NCBI RefSeq assembly: GCF_010015585.1
Contig: NW_022985095.1
Span: 124,001-188,000 of the forward strand
Direction: 5' to 3'
Source of the DNA: Eremomyces bilateralis CBS 781.70
Lineage: Eukaryota > Ascomycota > Dothideomycetes > Eremomycetales > Eremomycetaceae
Length of the DNA: 64,000 bases
Shown here: positions 1 through 11,646 of the stretch, piece by piece
Layout of the letters: every line of letters starts with the position of its first letter
Numbering within the stretch: the stretch's first letter is position 1
Notes under the pieces: generated by a model
What the model saw: only the letters and a program-made list of their open reading frames with translations
Database searches by the model: none
What the model was told of the DNA's origin: nothing
Position numbers and translations under genes: made by a program

Positions 1-973
1 TTGACACCTTGTCGCCTTATAGGTTGTATTTATGCCTTGGCGCCTTGGCGCCTTGACGCCCTAAACGCCTGCTAGTACCAGCAGCAGTGGGAACGCGGTC
101 TAAACCTCCAATCCCCCCAGAATGATCTCCTCCTCCATGTCCATATCCATCCCCACACCCACTTTTGTCGCTCTCCCAATCCCATATCTCCTCTCCTGAT
201 GGCTACTTTATCCTTTTCATCCTGTTACTACCTGGTCCTGTCGGCATCTCCGGTCTCCTTTTGATCCATTCTGTATTCCACCCGTCCTTGTGCAGCATCT
301 GTCGTTGTTGGTGGTGACGTGCGTGGTCCTGCACCCACATGTCAGCTGTCTCTCGCCATTTCATTTCCCAAACCACGAAAGAAAAAAAACGCTGGGCGGC
401 CAATTCTCTCATCCTCTGCAGCCGACACGAGTTCTACGTTCCGGTCGACTTCTCTGCTCTTGACCGGATTCAATTCTAGAGCTTCGACCGCCCGACTCGG
501 ATATCCTCCGGAGAATATCGCGTTCGGTCGTTCTTCACCTCCCGCTCGCTCCTTCCTTCTCCAGGATTGGGAATCTCGTACGATGATTTAGCAGCGTGGT
601 CGGTCGTGGTCGGGTTTGTGTATACCGGTGTAAAGAACTAAATATCCGAGGTTCTCCGTCTTTCTTCGATCCAACTTCGACTCTCGTTTCCCTTCCTGCC
701 GGGCGTCGAGGGGTCGTCCCCCGCCGACATTCGATATCAAGCGCGACATCCACGCGTCGTCCTCAGCATCTGTACGGAAGATTCGCCATGAACTCCCTCG
801 CTGGATCTGTCTGATCGATTCGGAATCTGGCAGCCCATTGGCATGTCGGGAGGACAATTGCACGTTCGGGGATATTGTCAATATACTGGGAAACGGTCTG
901 CCGTTAGGTACATTTTACGTTTGGCACGCTTCATCTCGCGTCGTTCGTTTGTTCTGAACTTCGTTCCTTATAA
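1..973. promoter_or_regulatory. Upstream region and probable long 5' leader of the Rim15 gene
   Basis: No coding gene is supported here. The first 70 bases carry a degenerate repeat built on CGCCTTGG. Bases 150-560 are pyrimidine-rich, as in many fungal promoters and leaders. Several ATGs precede the Rim15 start: 319, 596, 788 (a nine-codon frame ending at 814) and 843 (a frame running to 1076 that overlaps the Rim15 start at 974 in another frame). If they lie in the mRNA they would lower Rim15 translation. The transcription start cannot be read from sequence. Confidence 0.4.
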
Positions 974-3900
974 ATGGCCGACGAGAAGAGCACCATGGCA
1001 TGCGATGCCGATAAGCCCGATAGTCAACAGGAAGGGCAACCCATCACGATGGTTAGGTCTGCCAGCGAGGACATGAGAGAAGAACGTCAAGATCTGAAGG
1101 AGGCGGCGGAGCACAATCTCAACGTCATCGTCGATCTTACCCTCGATGGCCGCATCCGTTGGGTGAGTCCGTCCTGGCTGGATGTCATCGGAACGGACCC
1201 GGACAGCGTCAAGGGGAAGCCAATCGCAGATTTCATTGTCGGAGAGGACAAGTCAATATTCGCCAATGCCGTGGAGCGCATACAGCAAGATGATTCGAGG
1301 AGCAAGATCATACGTTTTCAGACTGAAATGGGCCCACTATCGAAGATTGGGAAACGAAGGCAGCTTCCCCATGCTGCCGAGGAGAGCACAGCCCCTGTAT
1401 CGGACGAAGTCGGTGAAGCCGCTCCGGCGTCTGAGAAACCGGAGGCCGAGACTGGAGAACAGGATGTGCCAGAGGATGTCGATCTTACCCTGGAGCTTGA
1501 AGCTCAAGGGATCATCGTGTTCGATCGAGCCTCTGGCGGCGAGAGTCATGTAAGTCTTCTTTGTCTCAAGACATTATGGTTGGGTCTAACTTTTATAGAC
1601 AATGTGGATGATGCGTCCCACTGTGATCAGGGAGGTTACCATCGATCTTCCTAGCGTTCTCGTCGATGCCCTTGGTGTCGGCGCAGAGATGCTAGCCCAC
1701 TACCTTAATCAATTGACCGAATCCGGCGCAAGCCAAGATGAGACCGGCGAACTCCCTCCCCCGCCTCCCGTCCTTTGCCGGATTTGCGAGCGTCAGATAC
1801 CTCCCTGGTGGTTTGAAAGGCATACCGAACTCTGCCTCCAAGAACATAAAGCGGAAATGGAGGTTCAGATGGCCCATGAGAACCTCACCGATCACCGTAA
1901 CCTGATCGTTAAAGTCCTGGATGGTCTCGAGGCCCAAAGCCGGCAATCTCGCCAACCGCCAACTTCCGGGGAATTGAGTGTTACGCCTCCAGCGCTGCCT
2001 GAATACAAAGGTCATCGCATTGGACCGCTGTCGAATCCTTCCTCGACCCCTTCTTCAGGTCGAGCATCACCTGCAACACCGCCGTCCCGCTCCAGAGAAC
2101 GGCCTGTATCCGGGCTCGGACACCGGCGAGGAAGGTCATTTGCGGTTCGCCGCCCCATTGCTCGGATTGTAGAGCTGGTTTTGGACCTTTGCGATACGGC
2201 TCTCGAAATTAACACTCCTGTTCTGAAGGAGACACCTGGCCAACAACTGGGCGAGTTTCGCACGCAGTCCCCGCAATCGGAAAACCACCTGTCGCAGGTA
2301 ATGCAATGGCAATCACCAAGCACGAGTACATTGCAAGAAGATCAAGGCCTCTCTACTTTATGTGAAGACACCGCAAAGCTCGCGAAGATCAAGGTTGATG
2401 CCATCCTTCGCCACCGCCGCATCCTCGAATATTCCGAGCGGATACGCGTTGAATTCGAGCTCCTGGTGAGGGAGTGCATCGAAGCCGCTATACGTAAAGC
2501 GAACCGCATCGCAGCTGGCGAAGACTCCACTTCTAGTGAAGATGATGAACGCGAAAGTGTGGCGGATCGAATGTCGGAACATCAATCAGAACACCGAAGC
2601 GTAATGGGGACAAACGAGACTCCACCAGAAGAAGGCATTTTCCCCGCGTCGTTCGAACGCCCGTCGTCAATGTCCATGGCTATGGCGTTGCATAATCGCT
2701 CGGATCCGAACCTTCTCAACCAAGGCCGGCGCTCCTCGTCCGCTGCTAATTCCGCTCGCTCCAGCAGTCCACGGGGAGGACAGACACCCCGGTCCCACGG
2801 TGGCGCGATGAGCTTCGTGCCGCACAGCAAACGGGGCTCCATGATGTTTGAAAGCGATGCCGGTGCCGATAGTGATAGCAGTGTTCATTCCTCCATCCTT
2901 TCAAGTGTAAGACGAGCTGAATCACCGGGATCCGAGATCGGTCTCTCCCGTGTTGCCAGCCATCGAGACGGGAAGAGGAAAAGTCTTGTTCTATCCAGCG
3001 TCATGTCCAGCCGTCAACAGTCTCCAGCGAGGCCAATACCCATTCAACCCGGTTCTCCTCTTAAGCTGGCCAAGGGGAAACATTCAAGTTCTGTTGAAGC
3101 CCAATCGCCATTGGTATCTCCTATTCTGTCGACTGGCGACTTCTCAAGCCCAGCGATGCAACAAGTGCTTCATCACCGTCGTCAGTCATCTGCAGCGTCC
3201 TCCGAGGTTACGAGACCTCCCCTTTCTCCAAAGCTTGCTGCGGCGGCGACCCATCCGCAACCTCGAGCCGTCGCGCCGTCTATCAAAGATTTTGAGATCA
3301 TCAAACCAATCAGCAAGGGTGCCTTCGGCAGTGTCTATCTGTCGAAGAAGAAGTCCACTGGAGACTACTATGCGATCAAAGTTCTTAAAAAAGCGGACAT
3401 GGTTGCCAAAAATCAAGTCACCAATGTCAAGGCGGAGCGTGCGATCATGATGTGGCAAGGCGAAAGCGATTTCGTCGCTAAACTCTTCTGGACGTTCTCA
3501 AGCAAGGACTACCTGTACCTCGTTATGGAATACCTGAACGGTGGCGATGTTGCGTCGTTGATCAAAGTCCTTGGAGGCTTACCGGAGGATTGGGCAAAGA
3601 AATACCTGGCGGAGATTGTGCTTGGAGTGGATCACTTGCACAGCAGAAACATTATCCACCGGGATCTCAAACCAGACAATCTTCTCATCGACCAGAAGGG
3701 CCACCTGAAATTGACCGATTTTGGACTCTCGCGCATGGGCTTGATTGGGAGACAGAAACGCGCTCTCAATTCCAAGACCGAAGAGCCCGCGCCGGATCTG
3801 CTGAAGCAAGGTCCTTTTCATCGTGCAACATCCATTACGTCGTCTCGATCCACGTCTTTTGATTTTCATGGTAATAATTCCCCTTCCCAAACACCGAGTC

Positions 3901-6900
3901 TGACTCCCGCCTTGACTGGCGAGATTGGTACCCCATCGTACTTCAGCCTCAATCGGGAGAACTCCAAGAGTCGGGACAATTCACGACGGACGTCGGGCCA
4001 TCGAAGTGACAGTGAACATAGCGAGGCACTGCAGATGATGTTCCGAAAATTCTCCCTGGTCGATGAGCCCGGGTCGCAACATACTCGTACCATACCGATC
4101 GAGGAAGAAGCCGCATCCGATATGAGCTCGCCTGACCCAAGCCAGCCGGGTTCACTCTCTCACGCCAACACGAACCTGTCAGAGGGCAACAGTCATGGTG
4201 GTACCACTCAAAACAGCACCCCTCCGAACGCAAGCATGCTCCCGCCGCCAATGGCACTATTCGATCCAAAGGATACCTCCCGCCGGTTCGTCGGCACTCC
4301 AGATTACCTGGCACCGGAAACCATCCACGGTGTTGGACAGGACGAAACAAGTGATTGGTGGTCTTTGGGATGCATCCTGTTCGAAATGCTCTACGGATAT
4401 CCACCTTTTCACGCCGATACCCCCGACCAGGTTTTTCAAAACATCTTGGACCGTAAGATCGACTGGCCGACCGAGGAACAAGACCCGGTTTCGCCCGAAG
4501 CAAAAGATTTGATGAACAAGCTTATGTGTTTGGATCATAGGAGCCGGCTTGGAAGCAATGTCGATGACAACTATTCGAGTGGTGGCGAGGAGATCAAGGC
4601 TCACCCATGGTTTGCCGGTGTCAATTGGACTACCGTACAGCAAGATGAAGCATCATTTGTTCCCCAGCCAGAAAACCCAGAGGATACGGACTACTTCGAT
4701 TCACGGGGAGCGACGATCCAAACTTTTGCTGCCGAATTCGAAGATCAAGGCAGCCCTTCCGGGGGCACGTCCGGAGACTTCGAACGTCCGCATGACGCTC
4801 TTGCGAAGGTTCGCAATCAAGTCAACAACCTGAAACGTGGCGGCTTGATGCCCTTGCACATTCCTCCCCATGTACGAGACGGACGAAATCGGCGCTTGAG
4901 CGAACCGGTGGCTGCTGATGACTTTGGCAACTTTGCGTATAAGAACCTCCCGATGCTAGAAAAAGCCAACAAGGACGTTATCCAGAAGCTGCGCGCGGAA
5001 GCAATGCAGGCCCAAAACAAGAACAGCGCAGCGGTGTCTAGCCCGTCCGCTGCTGCATCGCCTGCTCCTAGCCTTGAAGCGAGTCCGGTGCTTCCCTCTA
5101 CTATCAAGCGCACGATGAGTTCCAATAAAGGTTCAACGCGGCCAGTATCGCCGCTCCTGATGAATCACTTGAATCAATCTCCCAACCGAGCATCGCAGCC
5201 GTCAAGTCCCTTGTTAGTGTCATTCAGCACTGGGCATCATGAACGGAGGAAGACATCTGGATCCTCCACTGGCTCGCAACAGCCACAGCCGCCATCATTA
5301 CAGCCTGGGGGGCTATTTGATCCGCCGAGACTTACTGCGAGTAGCTCGTCTGTGTCAGCTACGTCATCGCCTATCAAATTGGCCAAGTCACCCGGACATA
5401 TGACACAGGACAGAACGTTGTCGTTGCACAAGCACTCGAGCTCCCAATCACAGTCTGGACAAGTTACTTCTCCTCGCGCGCGATCACAAACGACAAGCTC
5501 ACAAGAGGGCCCAGTCAAGGATTTAATTCCTAACCACCACAAGCGACGAAGCCAGGTGCCCGACATTTCTCCGTCGTCTTCGGATACGGAAGAGTCCCGG
5601 CAAAAAGCGCTGCTTCGGGTTCAACGACGTCGGCAATCCTCCCGCCGGCTATCACAGATTACCCTTAATGACGGACCCATCTTCCGTCCGCTTGATGTGC
5701 TCATTTGCGAGGACCATCCCGTGTCTCGATACGTCATGGAGAAGCTCCTCGAGAAGCTCCGTTGCCGTACCATCTCCGTCCAGAGCGGACCCGAAGCGGT
5801 TCGATATGCGATGTCCGAAGTCAAATTCGATATCATCATGATGGAGTACCGGCTGCCGCAGATCAACGGCGCAGATGTCGCACGCATGGTTCGGGACACG
5901 AAGAATCCGAACAGCCCGACACCCATTGTGTGCGTGACCGGCTACTTGAAGGATCTCCAAGCACCGCATCATTTCGATGCGCTGATCGAAAAGCCGCCGA
6001 CAATCGCCAAATTTACCGAGGTTCTCACCCGCTTGTGTCAGTGGAAACCGGCACCCCCGGGCTGGACGCCGTCTCAGGCGTACCCATATCCCAGTCCGCA
6101 CTCCTCAACTCCCGGTTCTGCCATTCCGCCCTCGGCGTTGCGTATGGAGTCGTCGCGTGCTGAGGATAGTCCCGTGAGTCAGTCCAGCTCATTCGCAGCG
6201 ATGCCCTCCGCCAGTTATCGTGGCTCGAGCCGAGCCGATAGCATTAGTTCCTCGTTCTTCGGCGAGGTCGACGCACGGTCGACGTCCGATACGAATGAGT
6301 CGATCCCGGTTGTGGTCGCTCGCGGCCATGCGGCGGACGAGTGGAGGGATAAAGACCTGGCGAGCCGGCTTGGAGGATTGGGTATTAGCGAGGAGCCTTT
6401 GACGTCGGAAGTTGAAGACACCAAGCCTCTATCCCATCCTTTCGCGCCGTCTAGTCTTCTTCACCAGCAGATTTCCGCTCGTCCTGCACCTGAACAGCCG
6501 GTGCCTCGGACCCCTTCCCAACCGCAGGCTGCCCCTTTGCCGCAGAGTCCAAAGCAAACACCCGAGACAGCAAGGTCACGGTCGCCCGGTCTTCAAGCCC
6601 ATCCGAATACGACTGTACGAAAGAAATCCAACGAACGCTCGCGTGTTGCCTCGAGCTCCAGCGCCGGGCCTCCTGACGACGCCAGCTTTGCCGGCGACGA
6701 AGACGAGGAACTTGGCGACGTCAAGGTGCGCGCCAAGAGCCCCAAGCACCGGGCCCGAGGATCCAGCAAACTGGGCACGGAGATGCTCCGCACCAATTCA
6801 AGAGGTAGCGTGGTGAGCGTTGAAGACCTGCCAGGGATGCGCGGCCCGGTGGACGGAGGGAAGCATGACGATGATGAATCGAACAAGACGGAATTGGCTG

Positions 6901-7262
6901 TGGCGCACGCGCCTGCGGTTCCGACAGTGGAAGAGGACAAGGATGCGGAAGCCGATGGCGACGAGACGATTATCATCACCTCACCCGACGAACAGGAGTC
7001 CGAAGCCGGTCTCGAGGAAGATGTGCCGGCACACCTTCCATCGGACGCGGATAGTTCCAGGCCGGCTTCGCGGACCGAGAACAAAGCATCCCTCACACCC
7101 CCTGAGATCTTCCATCCTGTTCCTGGGGGCACATTCGGGGCCATGGAGATCCCCGACGATGTACGCGGCCAACCCCAGACGCCTGCGCGCGAGGATTGGC
7201 CCGCGGAGGCAGATGTGGACGCCACGCCTCGTCCGGCAGCTCCAGCGAAGGATGCGGCCTAG
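974..7262 (+). CDS. RIM15: Rim15-type nutrient/stress-signalling protein kinase (PAS, zinc finger, AGC kinase, receiver-like domain)
   Basis: Two exons, 974-1549 and 1599-7262 (intron 1550-1598, phase 0), give about 2,079 residues. A PAS-like segment lies near residues 45-120 (VDLTLDGRIRWVSPSWLD). A short C2HC-like zinc motif (CRICERQIPPWWFERHTELC) starts near 252. The kinase runs from about 757 to 1195, with GAFGSV, HRDLKPDN (D881), DFG (about 899) and APE (about 1098). About 200 Ser/Thr-rich residues sit between DFG and APE, a split activation region known in Rim15/Cek1/Greatwall kinases. A receiver-like domain begins near 1556 (CEDHP, VTG, EKPP), but glutamate replaces the phospho-acceptor aspartate (MMEYRLP, E1608). 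The rest is low-complexity. In yeast Rim15 acts below TOR and PKA to enter quiescence via endosulfines; a similar role here is inferred. Confidence 0.93.
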
Positions 7263-8485
7263 ATCCTCAACCCCCTTTTCAAGGACCATTTCCTATGTAC
7301 GTTTATACAGATTGTGGTTTTGCAAAGCATGGTGTTGGTGGATCGCGCACGGATAGTTTGTATTGCTGGTTGGTCGTCGCCAACAAGACTCGATCGTCCT
7401 TCCTCTCATTTGTGTTCTGTTTTTTGGTCCCTGGCTGCTTTTCTTTTGGGCCCGGAAAATTGTCTCCCTTTACGATATCATGAGGTTTGGTTGGGGCCGT
7501 GTTTCGCCGCCAAACGAAATGGGTCATCCCTGCGTGGATTCCAAAGGCTCGCCAAATTGATCGCGTATCGTTTGCTTTCCTACCTCTCCTTTCTTTGCTG
7601 TGGGCCAAATCGGAGGGCTGTGGTGGAGATCTGTACGACTACGCAAGAACTCCTCTCCCTATTTCACGCCCTGCGAGTATGGCAAAGACGGGGTATGGCA
7701 CCCAAGTTGTGTGCCTGTTGTTAACGGCGGATGGCGAAGGGCTTCTGAAAGCAAGACTGGGAAGAATTTGGCTCCGTTGCAGTTGTGGATCGCGTGGGCT
7801 CGAGGCAGATGTTATAATCGTCCTGTTGAACTCTGGTTTCAATGGACTTGTGGATCGTGTCGTTTGCTTTGCATTGAGATGTATGCTAAGAATAGCTTCC
7901 GCTGATCGATTGAACAAGCGAGGAATTTCCCGAACACTCAAGACGCAATGTGATGAATCTTTAAGTTCAATTGTAGATGTATGTGAATATAGCATCCTAC
8001 TACCAAGCGATGGATACGAATCTATGAAGCGGTCCCGCCGCGTTCACTAGGTCTTATTTGCTGTATACCGGATTAGCTGCGTAGCCATCTTGGCCAGCTC
8101 TCGGCGCTTCCAGCTACACAAATCGATATATGTTATCTGTCCTTTTTAACGGACAAGCCTTGGACATAAATCCCGTAAACATAGAGCTCGATGAGACCCC
8201 GTTCGTTTGGCTGACCATTCTGCGCATTATCATATCATATTAAGTCATCAAAGAACTGATTGATTCTAGACACCATTTATTGACATGCAACTGACATTGC
8301 TGCCACTAAGGTAACAACGAAACCGCGATTGGTTCGGACCAACGATCTGGGCTCTACTGTAATCAATTTTCTGGAGTATATCCAGCCTACCTGAAGGATC
8401 GACGATGCAGTTTGTACGAATTGGTCCGTTTTGATTATGGCCTATAACTAACCCACGTCCATAGAAAGTATCTCCCGCAGCCAAC
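7263..8485. other. Intergenic region: Rim15 3' end and promoter of the next gene
   Basis: No gene is supported. A 187-codon open frame at 7487-8050 has no recognisable domain, atypical composition and no good start context; it is probably chance. The 3' UTR of Rim15 and the promoter of the downstream oxidoreductase must lie here, but no specific site could be assigned. Confidence 0.4.
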
Positions 8486-9738
8486 ATGCCCTCTGGATCC
8501 AGCGTCGAGATACCAAAACATATGCGGGCATGGACACACACTCGATCCGGCCCGCCGACCGCCGTCCTCTCCCTCTCCACCATCCCCGTCCCCGCCCTCC
8601 CAACCGAAACCTCGGTGCTCATCCGCGTCTCCCACGCGTCGCTGCACCCCGGAGCAGCCATCATGATCCACCTCGTGCCGGTCCTCTTCCGCAAATCCCC
8701 CGCCGTCGCGGAGACGGATTTTTCAGGGGTCGTGGTCGCTGTCGGGTCGAAAGTGCCCGTGTCGCTCCCTCTGAGTGTCGAGGAAGGGGGTTCAGAGAGC
8801 GGGCGGTGTTTCCCGGTCGGCACGCCGGTCTTTGGCACCGTGCCTGTTGGTTCGCATCTGGGGGCCGCACAGGGTGCGCTGGCCGAGTATGTGGCCGTAG
8901 ACGTCGGGATGATCGCTCGAAAACCGTCGGATATGCCGTTTGACCAAGCAGCAGCGCTCGCGGTATCGGGAGCCACTGCTATGGACGTATTCGACGCTGC
9001 GAAGTTACAATTCTCGTCGCGGTGTCTTATCAATGCATCCTGCGGTGGGATCGGGCATCTGGTGGTCCAGCTAACCCGTGACGCCGTGGGCACCAATGGT
9101 CACATTGTGGGGATTTGCTCGGAAGCAAATGCAGCGACGGCAAGAGAGTTAGGCTGCGATGAGACTGCGGATTACAAACCCTCGACAACCGGGGAAACAC
9201 TACAACAGCACCTGGCGAAGGACCATGCGGTCGATTCTGAGACGGCATTCGATGCCATCATAGATGCACATGGGAGCCAAGAGTTATGGCTTGCCGCGCC
9301 GACGTTCCTGAAGCCCGGAAACGAGCATCCGTACGCGACCGTCGGTCCCAAATTCATGGCCTATTCGATGGTCGGGATGCTAAATGCCGTCGCCAAGATG
9401 ATTGGGAACTCTGCCACCCCCGTTTGGCTCGGCGGCGTACCAAGAGCGTACAGCCAAGTTGCGTCATTTGTCGACACGGCTCGTTTAGAGAGACTTAGAG
9501 AATTGGTTGAGAAAGGGCAATTGCGAGTCATAATTGGCAGTAAATGGGACATGGACGGGGCCCCAAAGGTAAACCTGATCAGCCTTCTAGCGTGAATGGT
9601 GAGAATACCGACCAGAACAATTGACCAGCTGACTTTTAATGACAGGCGTACGAGAAGATGCAGAGTGGACATGGAACTGGGAAGATAGTAATCAAGGTCT
9701 GGGAACCTGAGATGAAGAGCACCGAGGATATGACCTGA
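8486..9738 (+). CDS. Zinc-independent medium-chain dehydrogenase/reductase (quinone-oxidoreductase-like)
   Basis: Exon 1 is 8486-9568 and exon 2 is 9646-9738, giving 391 residues. The second exon is needed for the family's C-terminus: the frame through the intron ends early, whereas splicing yields AYEKMQSGHGTGKIVIKV, the usual last strand of MDR enzymes. The N-terminal GroES-like part (about 15-150) has TDFSGVVVAVGS. The nucleotide-binding part has INASCGGIGHLVVQL near 175, a variant of the GGxGxxAVQ loop, so NADPH is the likely cofactor. The Cys/His ligands of zinc alcohol dehydrogenases are absent. The substrate cannot be inferred. It stands alone, upstream of LSM2 on the same strand. Confidence 0.85.
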
Positions 9739-10138
9739 AGGAATAACGCAGAGCATACCTGTACTCAGAGTTTCTTTCAGACCAGTATACACGTATAAAC
9801 CATAATGTGTGAGACGACCGATGAAATTTAGGAAGCCTATGATGCGGCTCAAGGGATGTGAGTTATGCGAAGGAAACTAAACTGTGATGCAGTTCATGCA
9901 CTGGAGTCGACGATGGATGATGATGGCAGGTGGTCCGTGCACCGAGTCGATCTGAGGAGTGAGGAATGAGGAATTGGGGATCTTCAACATCATCGCCAGC
10001 CCGACTCCGCGAGCAATCCAGCTACTAAATTTCTCCGCTCGCCCAAGTCAATCAAAACTCGAATGCTCCTCTGACTTTACGAATTATACCCGGCCCGGAC
10101 ACGCAGAAACACGCCGAAGCGCCTGTCGAGACCACACG
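9739..10138. other. Intergenic region upstream of LSM2
   Basis: A 400-base spacer between two genes on the same strand. No domain-bearing frame and no repeat were seen. The final 60 bases before the LSM2 start are GC-rich, and the core promoter presumably lies here. Confidence 0.35.
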
Positions 10139-10720
10139 ATGCTGTTCTTTAGGTAGGTGATCTTCTACCCTCCAGCTGTCCCGCTCAACGCCCCACACCC
10201 TATCCTATATCCGCCCTATATACTTCCATCGAGCAGACATTAACGTGAATCAGCTTCTTCAAGACCCTCGTGGACCACAAGGTCACCGTGGAGCTCAAGA
10301 ACGACATCCAGATCGAAGGGACGTTGAAGAGTGTGGACCAGTACCTGAACATCAAGCTGGACGACATCACGGTGGTGGAAGAGATTCGATGGCCACATCT
10401 GGTGAGTTCTTTTATCGACGCACATCATCGATCTTGCCTTGGATTGCCTACATGAATTCTTGGCATCGTCGATTACTGTGCTCATCCCTCAGTCGAATCT
10501 ACCCATGTGCTAACCTTGCCTATTAGAGTTCCGTCAAGAACATCTTCATCCGAGGGAGTGTCGTACGATACGTCCACCTTCCCGCAGCAGATGTCGACAC
10601 CGCATTACTTGAAGACGCAACGAGAAGAGGTATGTGCTTATAGGATGCGTTCGGATTGAGCAAGGACTGACGCCCGCCACAGAGGCTGCCCAAACATCGG
10701 CCCGCGCGAGACAGGGCTAG
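10139..10720 (+). CDS. LSM2: LSm2, subunit of the U6 snRNA-binding LSm2-8 and cytoplasmic LSm1-7 rings
   Basis: Four exons, 10139-10152, 10254-10401, 10527-10629 and 10683-10720, give 100 residues. The first exon encodes only four residues plus two bases, and the joined start MLFFSFFKTLVDHKV matches LSm2 closely. The Sm1 motif (VELKNDIQIEGTLKSVDQYL) and Sm2 motif (IFIRGSVVRYV) are both present and the family length is 93-100. In other eukaryotes the protein acts in U6 snRNP biogenesis and splicing in the nucleus, and in mRNA decapping in the cytoplasm. Every intron has a GTANGT or GTGAGT donor and ends in AG. Confidence 0.95.
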
Positions 10721-11646
10721 TCAAATTCTTGTATCGGGACATGAACATATATCCGGTACGGATCACGACGGTTCCCGTCTACGCCGGCGTGGGGTGGCTA
10801 TACCGTGAAGGTCCACGCTACCTGTAGACGGACGAATACCGAGACCGGAAGCGATGGTCACGAATAATATTCAGAACTCACACTGATGGGAGTGAGTGGG
10901 CCGAAAGCAGGGAGATGCTCCAGGTTTGGGTTCTTAGGAACTAAAAGGTTGGATAAAAGGGCTCGAGCTACCTTCAGTGGATGCTACCGGTTCCGACCAA
11001 CATCTGAAGGAGCAAAGAAGGGGGTAAGTAAAGTCATGATGCATCGTGGGTGAAGGCGGTGTTTTCCCACTGAAACATGCGGATGGCAGTCTTCTTAAGA
11101 CGCCACTACAAATATCCAATATATTAATGAAGCACATGTTCGATGCAACACGTAAGGGACAGTGATCCAATGCAGGAAGCACAGGCATGCACAATTTAAT
11201 ACAGCTTGATGGTCCATCATCCATGTCTGATTCATCGACCAATCATCTTTGTTTGGGATGCCTAGCCAAGTTGTTGGCCCCTGTGCCCCTCTGCTGGTTT
11301 GAATGGTTGAATGGTTGAATGGTTGAATGCCTGAATGCCTGAATGCCTCAATGTCTTACTGCCTGAGCGCCTAAGGCTTGATTGAGACAGAGGGGTCCAA
11401 CTGCAAGCCCAATTGTTCGGCAAGAGGGTGGTTAGTGCGCCGCCAACGGTTCCTTCCCCCACCATAAACAACGCCTCGCCCATGTTCACCGCTTCATTCA
11501 TCAAAGCTCAACACCACCACCACTCCACCACCACTAACTTCTCCTCCACACCTATCCCTCTCTCATTCTTTTCCCAATACACTTGCATATTTTCCCGTCC
11601 TGGTTAACTTTCAATTACTCGCAATCTTTGGTGATAGCTTGACAAT
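10721..11646. other. Intergenic region: alpha-tubulin promoter with a small minisatellite
   Basis: A 926-base spacer with no supported gene. It contains the tandem repeat at about 11299-11372 listed separately. Just before the tubulin start, 11505-11600 is a strong C/T- and CACCAC-rich tract, as is common in promoters and leaders of highly expressed fungal genes. Confidence 0.4.
11299..11372. repeat. Minisatellite of 8-10-base units
   Basis: About four copies of a unit reading GGTTGAAT are followed by GCCTGAAT units that decay into GCCTCAATG and GCCTGAGC. It sits 280 bases upstream of the tubulin gene and encodes nothing recognisable. Confidence 0.7.

Noticed and set aside
7487-8050. 187-codon open frame downstream of Rim15
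   Set aside because: No domain, mixed low-quality composition and overlap with other chance frames; most likely 3' UTR and spacer.
8266-9096. 276-codon frame antisense to the MDR gene
   Set aside because: Mirror of a GC-rich coding strand; the sense protein has clear MDR motifs.
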